Made by a program: the position numbers and the translations under genes
From: Trichothermofontia sichuanensis B231
GTDB lineage: Bacteria > Cyanobacteriota > Cyanobacteriia > B231
NCBI RefSeq assembly: GCF_026240635.1
Contig: NZ_CP110848.1
Span: 2,448,501 to 2,512,500, forward strand
DNA length: 64,000 nt
Direction of reading: 5' to 3'
The notes under the pieces: model-generated
Told to the model about the DNA's origin: nothing
Database searches by the model: none
Seen by the model: only the letters and a program-made list of their open reading frames with translations
In this document: in pieces, positions 51,087 through 61,848 of the stretch
Layout: each line of letters opens with the position of its first letter
Numbering within the stretch: position 1 is the first letter of the stretch

Positions 51087-52571
51087 CTACGGTAAATCAG
51101 TATGGCCCATGAGGTAGCGATCGCATTCCCGTGCGGCACCGCGACCTTCATTAAAAGCCCAAACCACCAAACTCTGTCCGCGCCGACAATCGCCAGCCGC
51201 AAACACACCCGGAATGCTGGTAGCGTACCGGCCATATTCAGCTTTAATGTTGCTGCGGCTATCGCGCTCCAATCCCAGGGCATCCAGTAGGGGCTGTTCC
51301 GGGCCGAGGAACCCCATTGCTAGCAAGACCAGTTGGGCCGGCAGCACTTTTTCGGTACCTGGAATATGCTTGGGTACCAAGCGACCTGCCTCGTCTTTAG
51401 CCCATTCCACTTCAACCGTATGCACCGCTTTGACGTGGCCATTGGCATCACCCTCAAAATGGGTCGCAGTTGTGAGATAGACGCGGGGGTCGCTACCGAA
51501 TTGGGCAGCCGCTTCCTCCTGGCCGTAGTCCATGCGGTAAATCTTGGGCCACTCTGGCCAGGGGTTATTGGGGGCGCGTTCCAGGGGGGGCTTGGGCATA
51601 ATTTCCAGTTGCACCAAGCTGCGGCAACCGTGACGGAGGGAGGTACCCACGCAATCGGTCCCCGTATCCCCACCACCAATGATCACAACATCCTTACCCG
51701 CCGCGTTGATGAACCCACCATTGCGCTGGCCATCTAAAACTGCTTTGGTATTGGCGGTGAGAAACTCCATTGCAAAGTGAATGCCTTGGAGTTCGCGTCC
51801 AGGAATCGGTAAATCGCGGGGACGGGTAGCCCCCGTACACAACACCACCGCATCAAATTCCTTCAGCAGTTGCTCCGCCGGCAGGTCTTTGCCAACTTCT
51901 GTATTACAAACAAACTTAATGCCCTCTTGCTCCAGAAGCCGTAACCGCCGCAGGACAACTTTTTTCTTATCCAGCTTCATGTTGGGAATGCCATACATGA
52001 GCAAGCCGCCAGGGCGATCGGCCCGCTCAAACACCGTCACCCAATGGCCCGCCGTATTCAACTGGGCGGCAGCACAAAGACCCGCCGGACCGGACCCCAC
52101 GATCGCCACCTTCTTGCCGGTCCGTTTCGCGGGGGGATGGGGTTCAATCCAGCCTTCCTCCCAGCCTTTATCGATGATGGCATGTTCAATTTCCTTAATC
52201 GTGACGGGGGGATTGTGGATACCGAGGACACAGGCCCCTTCACAAGGCGCGGGACAGACGCGGCCCGTGAATTCGGGGAAGTTGTTGGTTTTGTGCAGAC
52301 GATCGAGGGCTTCGCGCCAGAGACCCCGATAGACCAGATCGTTCCATTCCGGAATCAGGTTATTAATTGGACAACCGCTAGCCATGCCGCTGAGGGTGAT
52401 GCCGGTATGGCAGAAGGGGGTACCGCAGTCCATGCAGCGGGCACCCTGGGTACGGAGCTTTTCCTCCGGTAGCGGTAGATGGAATTCGTCCCAGTTGCGA
52501 ATGCGATCGCGCGGATCCAGTTCAGCGGCGACTTCGCGGGCAAATTCAATAAAGCCTGTTGGTTTTCCCAT
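51087..52571 (-). CDS. gltD: Glutamate synthase small (beta) subunit
   Basis: A 494-residue flavoprotein. N-terminal cysteines for iron-sulphur clusters are in [24 protein letters not shown] and [12 protein letters not shown]. The FAD site is [16 protein letters not shown] and the NAD(P)H site [20 protein letters not shown]; the C-terminal FAD motif is [18 protein letters not shown]. It passes electrons from NAD(P)H to GltB, which makes glutamate from glutamine and 2-oxoglutarate. gltB lies upstream on the same strand, but a MITE and a gene remnant stand between them. Confidence 0.95.
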   Translation of the reverse strand: MGKPTGFIEFAREVAAELDPRDRIRNWDEFHLPLPEEKLRTQGARCMDCGTPFCHTGITLSGMASGCPINNLIPEWNDLVYRGLWREALDRLHKTNNFPEFTGRVCPAPCEGACVLGIHNPPVTIKEIEHAIIDKGWEEGWIEPHPPAKRTGKKVAIVGSGPAGLCAAAQLNTAGHWVTVFERADRPGGLLMYGIPNMKLDKKKVVLRRLRLLEQEGIKFVCNTEVGKDLPAEQLLKEFDAVVLCTGATRPRDLPIPGRELQGIHFAMEFLTANTKAVLDGQRNGGFINAAGKDVVIIGGGDTGTDCVGTSLRHGCRSLVQLEIMPKPPLERAPNNPWPEWPKIYRMDYGQEEAAAQFGSDPRVYLTTATHFEGDANGHVKAVHTVEVEWAKDEAGRLVPKHIPGTEKVLPAQLVLLAMGFLGPEQPLLDALGLERDSRSNIKAEYGRYATSIPGVFAAGDCRRGQSLVVWAFNEGRGAARECDRYLMGHTDLP

Positions 52572-52610
52572 GATATCGATCGTCCCAATCCAGTGTTTCT
52601 TTGTAAAAGG

Positions 52611-52880
52611 TTAAATAGGTAAGTAAGCGATTCGATTAATCCAATCGTCTGCCTCCGATGTCTGCCAAACTCGAATTAGATTCTCAATTACCTCACGAAT
52701 TAGAAAACTTTTCAATACAATAATTACACCTGAACTATTCTGACTGACGATGAATTCAGAAAAGTAGCTTGGCATTGTTTTGTGATCATGGGAGACGAGA
52801 ATGCGATTTGCTTTAGCTGCTAATAGTGACACATCCATATCCGAAAGTTTTGTTAAGTTAGATATTTTCTGTATAGTCAT
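52611..52880 (-). pseudogene. DUF5615 (PIN-like) remnant truncated by a MITE
   Basis: The reading LSDMDVSLLAAKANRILVSHDHKTMPSYF, then SSGVIIVLKSFLIREVIENLIRVW and DDWINRIAYLP is the C-terminal two-thirds of a DUF5615 PIN-like protein. The N-terminal part with its first acidic residues is missing. The frame's ATG lies in the end of the 107 bp element at 52872-52978, which supplies MTI. The product would lack part of the nuclease site. Confidence 0.75.
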
Positions 52881-52978
52881 TGCAATTTAAGCTGAAATAG
52901 TACCCTCACCCCCAGCCCCTCTCCCAGAGCGGGAGAGGGCCGTGAAAAACTGTATCGTTCTTATTTGGATTGACCATA
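52872..52978 (+). mobile_element. 107 bp MITE-like element, full copy
   Basis: It begins TATAGTCATTGCAATTTA and ends TTTGGATTGACCATA, with CCCTCTCCC and GGGAGAGGG in the middle. It separates gltB from the DUF5615 remnant and gltD. Confidence 0.88.
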
Positions 52979-53083
52979 TATCGATTAACAGAAGAGGCGG
53001 GTTTACAAAGATGATGAATCAAAGAGGATCAATGTTGATCGCAGATCGGTTGGCAGAGGGGGGCGGGTTGACGAAGGTTGCTC

Positions 53084-53109
53084 GTTTTAACTATGGTTCT
53101 AGTTAAAAC
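53084..53109 (-). terminator. 10 bp inverted repeat after gltB, possible terminator
   Basis: GTTTTAACTA, a six-base loop, TAGTTAAAAC. It lies 26 bases downstream of the gltB stop. No clear T-tract follows on the minus strand, so termination is uncertain. Confidence 0.4.
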
Positions 53110-53134
53110 CCGCCCCTACCGATCGGTGCGTGTT

Positions 53135-56100
53135 TTAACTGCCGCCAATCCGGGCGACATCACGGGCATTGGCTTCAAAGGCTGCATCTAGGGCCGCGTC
53201 ACCACTTAACCCTGATGCCAGTGCCTCTTTGATCGCTTGCAATACCCGCTTATAATCCCGTGGCATCACCTTTACGAATTTGGGCACCATTGCTTCCCAA
53301 TTGGCTAACACCAGGGTTCCTTTCTTGCTGCCTGTATAGTCCACATGGCGCTGGATCCTCTCCCGGATTTCGGCGATTTCTTCTGGGTCCGTTAGGGTTT
53401 CTAGATCTGCCATTTGGGTATTACAGCGGGTGGCAAAATCCCCGGCTTCATCGAGAACATAGGCAATACCACCGCTCATCCCAGCCGCAAAGTTGCGCCC
53501 CGTTGCCCCCAGAACGATTACCGTTCCGCCCGTCATATACTCGCAACCATGATCGCCGACGGCCTCGACGACTGCATGGACGCCGGAGTTGCGCACGCAG
53601 AAGCGCTCCCCAGCCATGCCGCTGATATAGGCTTCGCCGCTGGTCGCTCCGTAGAACGCTACGTTGCCGGTGATGATATTCTCTTCCGCTACAAAGGTTG
53701 ACCCGGCTGGTGGATACAAAATAATCTTGCCACCGCTGAGGCCCTTACCCAAGTAATCGTTGGCATCGCCCTCCAGTTCCAGGGTCACTCCCTTGGGCAC
53801 AAACGCACCGAAGCTTTGACCGGCACTGCCCTGGAAGTGGAGATGGATCGTATCCTCCGGCAAGCCCTGCCAGTGCCGTTTGGTGATCTCGTTGCCCAGA
53901 ATGGTCCCCACAACCCGGTTGATATTCTTAATCGGTAGTGTCGCCTTGACCTTTTCGCCGTGCTCGATCGCGGGTTTGCACAGATCCAGCAACACCGTCA
54001 TATCCAGCGACTTATCCAGCCCATGATCCTGGGGTATCTGGCAATAACGCCCGACCTCTGGGCCAACTTCCGGCTGGTAGAGAATCTTCGAGAGGTCAAT
54101 CCCTTTTGCCTTCCAGTGATTGATCGCCTGTTTCGGCTCCAGCACATCGGTGCGACCCACCATTTCGTTAATTGTGCGGAAACCCAACTGGGCCATCCAT
54201 TCCCGCACCTCCTGGGCGACAAAGCGCATGAAGTTGACGGTATATTGGGGATCCCCAATAAAATCCTTGCGCAGGCGCGGGTCCTGGGTGGCAATCCCAG
54301 CAGGACAGGTGTTCAAGTGGCATACCCGCATCATGATGCAACCGAGGGTAACCAAGGGTGCCGTCGAGAAGCCGTATTCCTCTGCCCCTAGTAACGTTGC
54401 AATCACCACATCGCGGCCCGTCTTCATCTGGCCGTCAGTTTCTACCGCAATCCGCGATCGCAGGTTATTCAGCACCAAGGTTTGATGGGTTTCGGCTAAC
54501 CCCAACTCCCAGGGCAACCCAGCGTGTTTTATGGAAGTCTGGGGTGACGCGCCCGTCCCACCATCAAAACCGGAAATCAGCACCACATCCGCATGGGCCT
54601 TGGCTACCCCCGCCGCGATCGTGCCGACCCCAACTTCTGATACCAGTTTGACGCTGATCCGCGCCTCCCGGTTGGCATTTTTCAAATCATGGATCAGTTC
54701 CGCCAGATCTTCGATCGAGTAAATATCGTGGTGCGGCGGCGGCGAAATCAGACCCACCCCAGGGGTTGAATGGCGCACCTTGGCAATCCAGGGATACACC
54801 TTGCGGCCAGGGAGCTGCCCCCCTTCCCCTGGCTTGGCTCCCTGGGCCATCTTGATCTGAATTTCCTGGGCCTGGGAAAGGTAAAGACTGGTCACGCCAA
54901 AACGACCAGAAGCCACCTGCTTAATGGCACTGTTCTTGGAATCGCCCTGCTCATTGGTCCAGGTATAGCGTTCCGGATCTTCGCCCCCTTCCCCCGTGTT
55001 GGATTTACCCCCAATACGGTTCATGGCGATCGCCAAGGCTTCATGGGCCTCCTTGGAGATTGATCCATAGCTCATGGCCCCGGTTTTAAAGCGCTTCATG
55101 ATCGCCTCGACCGGTTCCACTTCTTCGATCGGGATCGGTTGGCGCGGTTTAAATTGCAACAACCCCCGCAGGGTAAAGAACTTCTGGTTTTGCTCATTCA
55201 CCAAGGCGGCATACCGCTTGAAAAGCTCATAGTCATTGGTTCGTACCGCCTGTTGCAGGGTATGGATGGTTTCAGGACTGAACAGGTGGGCTTCACCCTC
55301 CTTGCGCCATTGGTATTCACCCCCGACTGGGAGAGTGTGGCCATTGCTGGGACGATCAGGGAATGCCGCCTGGTGCCGCAACACTGCTTCTTTGGCCAGC
55401 ACTTCGAGATCCGCCCCCTCAATTCGGGAAGCCGTCCAGGTAAAGTATTTGTCAATGACTGAGCGATTCAGGCCGATCGCCTCAAAAATTTGCGCCCCGC
55501 GATAGCTCTGGATCGTCGAGATGCCAATTTTAGACGCGACCTTAATCACGCCCTTAGTGGCTGCCTTGATGTAATTCTTGCAGGCCGTGGCATAGTCCAC
55601 ATTGACCAGCAACCCCTCTTTGATCAGGTCATCCAAGGTTTCAAAGGCCAAGTAGGGGTTGATCGCCCCACAGCCATAACCGATCAGCGTTGCAAAGTGA
55701 TGCACCTCACGCGGTTCGCCCGACTCCAGCACAATCCCCACACGAGTGCGACTGCCCGCCCGAATCAAGTGGTGGTGGAGTCCAGCAACCGCCAGCAACG
55801 CTGGAATCGGTGCTCGCTTCTCGTTCACCCCCCGATCGCTCAGAATAATCAAATTCACCCCCTCGGCGATCGCCTGGTCCGCCTGGGCGAAGATCTCATC
55901 CAACCGTTGGGCCAAGCCCTCTACCCCTGTCTGGGGATCGAACAGGATCGAATAGGTTACCGCCTTGAAACTACCGTTGCTCAAGGCCTTGAGCTTCGCC
56001 AGTTCGGCATTCGTGATGATTGGGGTTTTCAGCTTGATCAGGTGGCAGCTTTCCGGTTCGGGTTTAAGCAGGTTGCGTTCCGAACCGATCGTCGTTTCAG

Positions 56101-57721
56101 CAGAGGTGATAATTTCCTCCCGGATTGAGTCGATCGGCGGGTTGGTCACCTGGGCAAATAGTTGTTGGAAATAGTCGTAGAGCAGTTTTGGACGATCAGA
56201 CAACACCGCCAGCGGCGTATCCGTTCCCATTGAGCCGACCGCTTCCACCCCATCCCGCGCCATCGGGGTCAGGAGTAGACGTAATTCCTCAAACGTGTAG
56301 CCAAAGGCCATCTGCCGTTGCACCAGAGGAATCGGATCAAAGTCTGCAAGAGCTGGCCCATCGGGGAGTTTCGCCAGATCCACCAGGTATTGATCCAACC
56401 ATTGACGGTAGGGATGTTGGGTAACGATCGCCTGCTTCACTTCCTCATCGGCGATAATCCGGCCTTCCTCCATATTCACCAAGAACATCCGTCCCGGTTG
56501 CAGGCGACCCTTCTGGGCCACCCGCTCTGGCTCCACAGGCAACACCCCCGCCTCCGAGGCCATGATCACCAGGTCATCCTTGGTGACGTAGTAGCGCGAC
56601 GGGCGCAGACCGTTGCGATCGAGCACTGCCCCAATCATCGTGCCATCGGTGAAGGCGATCGACGCCGGACCATCCCACGGTTCCATTAGGCAGGCATGGT
56701 ATTCGTAGAATGCCTTTTTCTCGTCGCTCATCGATTCATGGGCACTCCACGGTTCCGGGATCATCATCATCACCGCATGGGGCAGCGATCGGCCCGCCAG
56801 GGTCAGCAATTCCAGTGCATTGTCGAAAATCCCGGAGTCACTGCCCTCAATGTTAATAATCGGTTGGGCCGTCTTTAGCTCATCCCCAAACAGTTCCGAC
56901 TCGAACAGCGATTGACGGGCGTGCATCCAGTTGATATTGCCGCGCAGGGTGTTGATCTCGCCATTGTGGGCAATGTAGCGGTAGGGGTGCGATCGCTCCC
57001 AACTGGGGAAGGTGTTGGTACTGAAGCGGGAATGAACAAGGGCTAAGGCACTCTCTAGGTCAGCATCGCGCAGATCCGGATAGTATTCCCCCACCTGCCA
57101 AGGCGTCAGCATTCCCTTATAGATCAAGGTGCGGCAGGAAAGACTAGCCGGATACCAGTAGGGATCGATTTTCGCCATGCGAATGGCATTGTGGGCTTGT
57201 TTGCGCAGAATAAAGAGTTTGCGCTCAAAACCTAGATCATCCAGATCAGGACTGCGCTGGATGAACACCTGTTGCATGAAAGGTTCGCTGGCCTTGGCTG
57301 TTTCCCCCAACATCGAATTATTCGTGGGCACATCGCGCCATCCCAGAACGGTTTGTCCCGCCTTACTCACCAGTTCCTCAAACACTTTACGTCCCTGGGC
57401 ACGGGCCGTGGCATCGGGCGAACCGTAGACAATTCCCACCGCATAGTGGCCCGGTTCCGGTAGGGTAATGTTGACTGCCGCCGCCGCCTTTTGCATAAAC
57501 CGATGGGGCATTTGCAGGAGAATTCCGGCCCCATCCCCCGTATTTGGTTCACAGCCGCAAGCTCCCCGGTGCTCCAGGTTGACCAGAATCGTCAGGGCCT
57601 GCTCGACGATCGTGTGGGACTTCTGGCCCTTCATGTGGACGACAAAGCCAACCCCACAGGCATCGTGCTCAAACTGGGGGTCGTATAAACCCTGTTGTAC
57701 TGGCGCGTGTTGGTTATTCAT
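53135..57721 (-). CDS. gltB: Glutamate synthase large (alpha) subunit
   Basis: The 1528-residue protein has a short propeptide ending before C22 ([11 protein letters not shown]), the nucleophile of the class II glutaminase domain (LEHRGACG also present). The central and FMN-binding synthase domains follow ([38 protein letters not shown]). The 3Fe-4S cysteines lie in [15 protein letters not shown], and the C-terminal beta-helix domain has [21 protein letters not shown]. With GltD it forms NAD(P)H-dependent GOGAT, the second step of ammonia assimilation. ATG 57721 is chosen since the extra 20 residues of a longer frame have no parallel in the family. Confidence 0.95.
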   Translation of the reverse strand: MNNQHAPVQQGLYDPQFEHDACGVGFVVHMKGQKSHTIVEQALTILVNLEHRGACGCEPNTGDGAGILLQMPHRFMQKAAAAVNITLPEPGHYAVGIVYGSPDATARAQGRKVFEELVSKAGQTVLGWRDVPTNNSMLGETAKASEPFMQQVFIQRSPDLDDLGFERKLFILRKQAHNAIRMAKIDPYWYPASLSCRTLIYKGMLTPWQVGEYYPDLRDADLESALALVHSRFSTNTFPSWERSHPYRYIAHNGEINTLRGNINWMHARQSLFESELFGDELKTAQPIINIEGSDSGIFDNALELLTLAGRSLPHAVMMMIPEPWSAHESMSDEKKAFYEYHACLMEPWDGPASIAFTDGTMIGAVLDRNGLRPSRYYVTKDDLVIMASEAGVLPVEPERVAQKGRLQPGRMFLVNMEEGRIIADEEVKQAIVTQHPYRQWLDQYLVDLAKLPDGPALADFDPIPLVQRQMAFGYTFEELRLLLTPMARDGVEAVGSMGTDTPLAVLSDRPKLLYDYFQQLFAQVTNPPIDSIREEIITSAETTIGSERNLLKPEPESCHLIKLKTPIITNAELAKLKALSNGSFKAVTYSILFDPQTGVEGLAQRLDEIFAQADQAIAEGVNLIILSDRGVNEKRAPIPALLAVAGLHHHLIRAGSRTRVGIVLESGEPREVHHFATLIGYGCGAINPYLAFETLDDLIKEGLLVNVDYATACKNYIKAATKGVIKVASKIGISTIQSYRGAQIFEAIGLNRSVIDKYFTWTASRIEGADLEVLAKEAVLRHQAAFPDRPSNGHTLPVGGEYQWRKEGEAHLFSPETIHTLQQAVRTNDYELFKRYAALVNEQNQKFFTLRGLLQFKPRQPIPIEEVEPVEAIMKRFKTGAMSYGSISKEAHEALAIAMNRIGGKSNTGEGGEDPERYTWTNEQGDSKNSAIKQVASGRFGVTSLYLSQAQEIQIKMAQGAKPGEGGQLPGRKVYPWIAKVRHSTPGVGLISPPPHHDIYSIEDLAELIHDLKNANREARISVKLVSEVGVGTIAAGVAKAHADVVLISGFDGGTGASPQTSIKHAGLPWELGLAETHQTLVLNNLRSRIAVETDGQMKTGRDVVIATLLGAEEYGFSTAPLVTLGCIMMRVCHLNTCPAGIATQDPRLRKDFIGDPQYTVNFMRFVAQEVREWMAQLGFRTINEMVGRTDVLEPKQAINHWKAKGIDLSKILYQPEVGPEVGRYCQIPQDHGLDKSLDMTVLLDLCKPAIEHGEKVKATLPIKNINRVVGTILGNEITKRHWQGLPEDTIHLHFQGSAGQSFGAFVPKGVTLELEGDANDYLGKGLSGGKIILYPPAGSTFVAEENIITGNVAFYGATSGEAYISGMAGERFCVRNSGVHAVVEAVGDHGCEYMTGGTVIVLGATGRNFAAGMSGGIAYVLDEAGDFATRCNTQMADLETLTDPEEIAEIRERIQRHVDYTGSKKGTLVLANWEAMVPKFVKVMPRDYKRVLQAIKEALASGLSGDAALDAAFEANARDVARIGGS

Positions 57722-58347
57722 GCTGCTGCTTACTGCCCGACAGTGCTGATCGAAGCCATCCCCTCCCGGCGATTGGGGCAACGATTCCCCGCTGGAGATG
57801 CTTCACAATCGTGCTTCACAATCGTGATCGACGATCGTTAGTGTGAATTTTGCTATGCCCTACTCGGAGGTGGGCAACTCTTAAGGAAATTGTCAGAACT
57901 TTGAGCGTTACCGGACTTTTGCCGATCGCAAACTGTTGCAAAAGTTTTTATTGGGCCAGGTTGGTAACCGCCTGAACCCCGTCTGCTGGCTTCGAGGCAG
58001 AATGCCGACACCCCAACAGTCAGCAATGATATTGCTCAGCAAACAGGACTCAGTATTGCTCAATTCCCTCGCGAGTGTCCCTACGCGATCGCTAATATCC
58101 TCTCTGCCGATTGGTTACCGAACGCCCAGGATGATAATAGAACAATAGCTGAGTAATTCACGCTGATTGACTGACAAAGCTCGGACTGCCCTCACCCCAA
58201 CTGCTCGCCCGCTCTGGGCGAAGTGCTCACGAGCCAGGGGTTTGGGTTAAAGTCCCTTCGCCCCTGGTGGGAGAAGGCATTTAGGGATGAGGGGCAAAGA
58301 TTGGTCAATCAACCCTGTAATTCATGACTTGTTGAGAGGCACATCCC
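57722..58347. other. 626 bp intergenic region upstream of gltB
   Basis: It holds the gltB leader with a short tandem repeat (GCTTCACAATCGT twice, about 57799-57825) and, at 58162-58316, a palindromic MITE-like repeat. I looked for GTA-N8-TAC (NtcA) near gltB and did not see a convincing one. Confidence 0.5.
58162..58316 (+). mobile_element. Palindromic MITE-like repeat, third family, copy 2
   Basis: Its ends are GCTGATTGACTGACAAAGC and, inverted, GGTTGATTGACCAATCTTTGC, an imperfect terminal repeat. The inside shares the order of blocks with 17774-17903, including CCAGGGG, AAAGTCCCTTC and GGTGGGAGAAGG. It ends 32 bases before the DUF4079 start. Confidence 0.65.
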
Positions 58348-58785
58348 GTGGACCTTCCTTCCTTCCTCTGGTTATGGCGCATTGCAGCCTGGTCAATGGG
58401 GAGTTTGCTGGTGATCTATACCAGTTTAGCGGCGACGGGGATTACTGTACGTCGGTTGCGGCAACGATCGCGCCCCTACCCCATCTGGCTTCGCCCCCTC
58501 CACTTGCTCCTGGGTGGCGTGGCCCTTTGCCTGGTCTTAGTATTAATGACGATCGGGATTGTGGGGACCCTGGGCTACTATGGCAGTCTGGGTCATTCTA
58601 GCCACCTGCCTGCGGGGTTAACCGTTGTGGCCCTCTTTTTGGGGTCTGCCTGGAGTGCCTCGCGCATCAGTGCTGAACGTCCCTGGGCACGATCACTCCA
58701 CGTCAAGCTCAATCTAACCCTGCTGATTGCCTTGGGCGGTGTACTTTTAACGGGGTGGAATGTGGTTCAAAAATACTTACCCTAG
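58348..58785 (+). CDS. DUF4079-like membrane protein
   Basis: A 145-residue protein with four helices: FLWLWRIAAWSMGSLLVIYTSL, LLLGGVALCLVLVLMTIGIVGTLG, LTVVALFLGSAWSA and LTLLIALGGVLLTGW. Conserved-looking His residues sit at HLLLG, GHSSHLPAG and SLHVKLN. Such small cyanobacterial proteins are annotated DUF4079; the resemblance is from layout and sequence style. It starts at a GTG with GAGAGG upstream. Confidence 0.7.
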   Translation: MDLPSFLWLWRIAAWSMGSLLVIYTSLAATGITVRRLRQRSRPYPIWLRPLHLLLGGVALCLVLVLMTIGIVGTLGYYGSLGHSSHLPAGLTVVALFLGSAWSASRISAERPWARSLHVKLNLTLLIALGGVLLTGWNVVQKYLP

Positions 58786-58798
58786 GGCAGCAAATGTC

Positions 58799-58984
58799 TC
58801 ATTTACCCTTCAATGCCCGATTGAAATTCTGGCGATAGCTTTGGCTGGCGATGATCAGGATTGGCCAGAGTAACGAAAGCTTGAGGCGATTGCCCATATT
58901 CTGCTCAAAGTAAGTCCGCTCGAAGCCGCGCCAAAAGACCCAAACGCCTGCTCCATAGACGACAATCAACGCTAACTGTAACAC
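58799..58984 (-). CDS. Small single-helix membrane protein
   Basis: A 61-residue protein: LQLALIVVYGAGVWVFWRGFERTYF forms a membrane helix, then RLKLSLLWPILIIASQSYRQNFNRALKG. The GTG at 58984 follows GGGAGGA at suitable distance, better than an earlier in-frame GTG at 58999 lying before that site. It converges on the DUF4079 gene. I believe similar proteins occur in other cyanobacteria; no function known. Confidence 0.65.
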   Translation of the reverse strand: MLQLALIVVYGAGVWVFWRGFERTYFEQNMGNRLKLSLLWPILIIASQSYRQNFNRALKGK

Positions 58985-59044
58985 GATCGTTCCTCCCACC
59001 TTGCCTGGGTGAATTTCACTCTTTACTATCCTACCAAGTCTGTT

Positions 59045-60583
59045 TTACGGCGTAACGTGAGTGGGAGTTGGTGCTGTTTCGATGGGTTCCACTAATTCCA
59101 CGGCATCCTTGGAGACAACGGCCTGTCGATCGCCCGGAATGGCAAGGTAACGTAAATCAGCCTCCCCCGACAACGGCAATTTCTGAAAGCCTCGATCCTG
59201 TTCAGGTTTGCTGTAAATCTCGTCATCCAGAAACACCAGTGTTTGGGTTTGGGCTGGCAAGCTAACCGGAATTTCGCTGCGGCGATCGGACAAATTCGGA
59301 AACACGTAATCGGGCAAATACACTTCTGGCAGGCGACCGTAGGGTTTACTGGCCAGCACTGCCGTTGTGGTGGGGGGGAAATTGGCCCGAATCACTGCTA
59401 ACCGTTCCCCATAGGTGCGGTCAAATTCCTGAATTTTGGCACGAGTGCGAAACTCCGCCGGACCGAAAAGAAAGAAGGCAGCATTCCCGCCAATCACCAG
59501 GGTCAGTACGATCGCCCACGCTCTGGGATAACGTGGCTCCAGGGTTTGCACTAGCCGCACGATCGCCACTGCCGCTAGGATGATCAGCGCTGGCATAATC
59601 GTAAAACTATGGCCCTGCCGTTTAATATGCACCGCCAAGAAGTACAGAAAGCCTGGGACGATCGCCAGCACCAAAACCTGGCCACGCCAATCTTGCCGGA
59701 GTAAGGACAGCAGCGATCGCCGCCAGCGACCCAGTGCCCACAACCCTGGCAGCATCCCAAATCCCAGCACAAAGACGATCGCCCGTAGCAAAAAGGTGAA
59801 ATTCCCCAACGCATCGTCGATCGTGCGCGTCGCCTGCCGGTGATCATGCATCCAGATCTGAAGCAGGTGCCAATAGGCCAGTGGCCCACCTGACATCGCC
59901 CACATGGGAATTAGCCACACCAGAGCACTCCCCAACCCAATGCCTAGAACGACGATCGCATCCCGCCCGCTAAACTTGCGTAACCATAGCCCGCGTCCCA
60001 AAGCCGCGATCGCCAAGGGCATTAAAAAGACCGGCGTATTGGGGCGAATGCCCCCGGCCAACCCCATCAAGGCAGCTAGAATCCATAGCGCACGGCGATT
60101 CTCCTGCGGAGACGCTTCGCGATCGCCCTGACCGGCATAGTAGGCGGTAAACAGAATGGGGATGACCCAGAAAAATTCGGCCATATAGGACAGGGACATT
60201 TCCCCATAAAACCAAACCGACGGGCTACTGAGCATCAACAACGCCGCGGCCCAGCCCACCCGTGGGTTAAACCAGGCCCGACCCAAAATAAATAGGGCCA
60301 CTGCCGCCAGCCCCGATGCCAAAACGCTGACCATTACCAAGCTGGTATGGGGATCGGGCCAAAAGATCGTCAGGGCACGACCCGCAAATACAAACAGGAC
60401 AAAGGTACCCGGTAGGTGGGGAATCCCCTGACGCAGATCAAAATGGTTGACCGCCATCACAAAATTACCGGCGTCCCACTCCTGGATCAGTTGGCTCCGA
60501 AATAACCAGCGGCTCAAAATACCGAGGGCAAACAGGAGAAACACCGGCCAAAGCCGAGCGATCGCAGGGTAAGGCAATTTCAT
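59045..60583 (-). CDS. GT39-like membrane glycosyltransferase
   Basis: A 512-residue protein with about ten helices. The first outer loop has QEWDAGNFVMAVNHFD with the conserved Asp of GT-C enzymes. Later PSVWFYGEMSLSYMAEFFWVI and GGIRPNTPVFLMPLA are typical of PMT/ArnT-like transferases. The C-terminus has a soluble part (YGRLPEVYLPDYVFPNLSDR). It transfers a sugar from a lipid carrier at the outer membrane face of the cytoplasmic membrane; acceptor unknown. ATG 60583 is preferred over one 24 bases earlier. Confidence 0.82.
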   Translation of the reverse strand: MKLPYPAIARLWPVFLLFALGILSRWLFRSQLIQEWDAGNFVMAVNHFDLRQGIPHLPGTFVLFVFAGRALTIFWPDPHTSLVMVSVLASGLAAVALFILGRAWFNPRVGWAAALLMLSSPSVWFYGEMSLSYMAEFFWVIPILFTAYYAGQGDREASPQENRRALWILAALMGLAGGIRPNTPVFLMPLAIAALGRGLWLRKFSGRDAIVVLGIGLGSALVWLIPMWAMSGGPLAYWHLLQIWMHDHRQATRTIDDALGNFTFLLRAIVFVLGFGMLPGLWALGRWRRSLLSLLRQDWRGQVLVLAIVPGFLYFLAVHIKRQGHSFTIMPALIILAAVAIVRLVQTLEPRYPRAWAIVLTLVIGGNAAFFLFGPAEFRTRAKIQEFDRTYGERLAVIRANFPPTTTAVLASKPYGRLPEVYLPDYVFPNLSDRRSEIPVSLPAQTQTLVFLDDEIYSKPEQDRGFQKLPLSGEADLRYLAIPGDRQAVVSKDAVELVEPIETAPTPTHVTP

Positions 60584-60653
60584 AAAAGGGGTGGGTGACC
60601 AGATCACGCTGGCGGCTCCGTAGTTGTCTTGAGTCGGTTATCCTAATCTTGTC

Positions 60654-61403
60654 CTAATCTAAATAGATACTGCCATCCGGCATCGTTGCGCGCCGGAGAT
60701 CAACCCCCAAACTATTAGCAAGTCGAAAATTAGTATCGCTCAGATTGGCCCGTCGCAGATTAGCCTGATTAAAGTTGGCATCGAGCAGATTGGCCCCTGC
60801 CAAGTTGGCCTGGATCAGATTAGCCTGAAGAAAGCTAGCCCCTTGTAAATTGGCATAGCTGAGGTCGGTTTCAATTAAATGGGACTGGAGAAAATCGGCC
60901 CGGAACAAATTAGCAGAACTTAAATTCGCCTCAATTAGCTCAGCCCGTCGGACATTCGCCTCCCGCAGATCGGCTCCTTGGAGTTGTGCCCGTCGCAGAT
61001 TAGCCTTATACAGATCCACCCCACTCAAGTTAGCCTGTTGCAAATTGGCAGCTTCCAAATTGGTTTCCACACAATCCGCCAAAAAGAGATTGGCCCCTTC
61101 AAAGTCAGCACCGCTGCAATAGGCACCCCCTAGATCAGCCCCCTTCAGGTTGGCATAGCGCAAGTTAGCCCCCTTGAGGTTCGCCTGGACAAAGTTCGCA
61201 CCTTCCAAATCAGCAACCTCTAAATTGGCCTCAATTAAATCCGCTTGCAGACAATTAGCTCCTTGCAGGTTGACTCCCTGTAGCTGCATTCCTTCAAGAT
61301 CGGCTCCACTTAAATCCGGTTTAATCTCAGGATGTTGCGCACGCCACTCATTCCAGGCAGTCACCCCCTGTTCAAGCTTGGCCAGATGATCCAGATTTGC
61401 CAT
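60654..61403 (-). CDS. Pentapeptide-repeat protein, paralogue
   Basis: A 249-residue protein starting MANLDHLAKLEQGVTAWNEWRAQHPEIKPDLSGADLEG, then about 38 pentapeptide units (ANLQGASFLQ, ANLAGANLLD). It shares the N-terminal module with the protein at 17994-18785. No targeting sequence is visible. Role unknown. Confidence 0.9.
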   Translation of the reverse strand: MANLDHLAKLEQGVTAWNEWRAQHPEIKPDLSGADLEGMQLQGVNLQGANCLQADLIEANLEVADLEGANFVQANLKGANLRYANLKGADLGGAYCSGADFEGANLFLADCVETNLEAANLQQANLSGVDLYKANLRRAQLQGADLREANVRRAELIEANLSSANLFRADFLQSHLIETDLSYANLQGASFLQANLIQANLAGANLLDANFNQANLRRANLSDTNFRLANSLGVDLRRATMPDGSIYLD

Positions 61404-61479
61404 GCAACGGCTCCTTTATTTGTCGGCTTGTCAAATATTCAACTTGACGTTCATAAACAAAGGTTTGGCTACCATATAA

Positions 61480-61773
61480 CTACCATTGGTGTGGTTCCAT
61501 ATAAGCCCGCAACAACTGATTTATTTGAGTTTGATAGCCACGTCCCTGATAGCCACGTCCCTGAGACTTAAACCAATCTAAAACATCGCTATCGATACGG
61601 AGTGTAACCTGGGTCTTTGCTTTTGCAACGGGTAAACCACGTCGCACTATTGCTTTTGCAAACATCTCCGGTGTAACTTCTGGGCAGTCTGAGAAATCAA
61701 TATCTTCGTCCGTCATAGCATCTAATCGCTGCCAATCAGTTTGAGAGTTGCTCGAAGTAGGCTCGCTGTTCAT
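61480..61773 (-). CDS. brnA: BrnA-type antitoxin with a small tandem insertion, no BrnT nearby
   Basis: A 97-residue protein: MTDEDIDFSDCPEVTPEMFAKAIVRRG, then VTLRIDSDVLDWFKSQGRGYQ and INQLLRAYMEPHQW, a ribbon-helix-helix antitoxin. The usual RGYQ occurs twice (GRGYQGRGYQ) from a 15-base tandem duplication at about 61533-61562. No BrnT toxin gene is found in the 75 bases upstream or in the neighbouring gene downstream, so it may be orphaned. Confidence 0.82.
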   Translation of the reverse strand: MNSEPTSSNSQTDWQRLDAMTDEDIDFSDCPEVTPEMFAKAIVRRGLPVAKAKTQVTLRIDSDVLDWFKSQGRGYQGRGYQTQINQLLRAYMEPHQW

Positions 61774-61848
61774 ATTTCGTTGCCTTATCTTTTACTCGCG
61801 TCTACACCGAAGACTAAGCAGTATAACAACTGCCTGAGCATTGCCCCC

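Noticed and set aside
57782..57960. NtcA site upstream of gltB
   Set aside because: I looked for GTA-N8-TAC and found no convincing match.
58799..58999. Longer reading of the small membrane protein from GTG 58999
   Set aside because: The ribosome site GGGAGGA lies after that codon, so GTG 58984 fits better.
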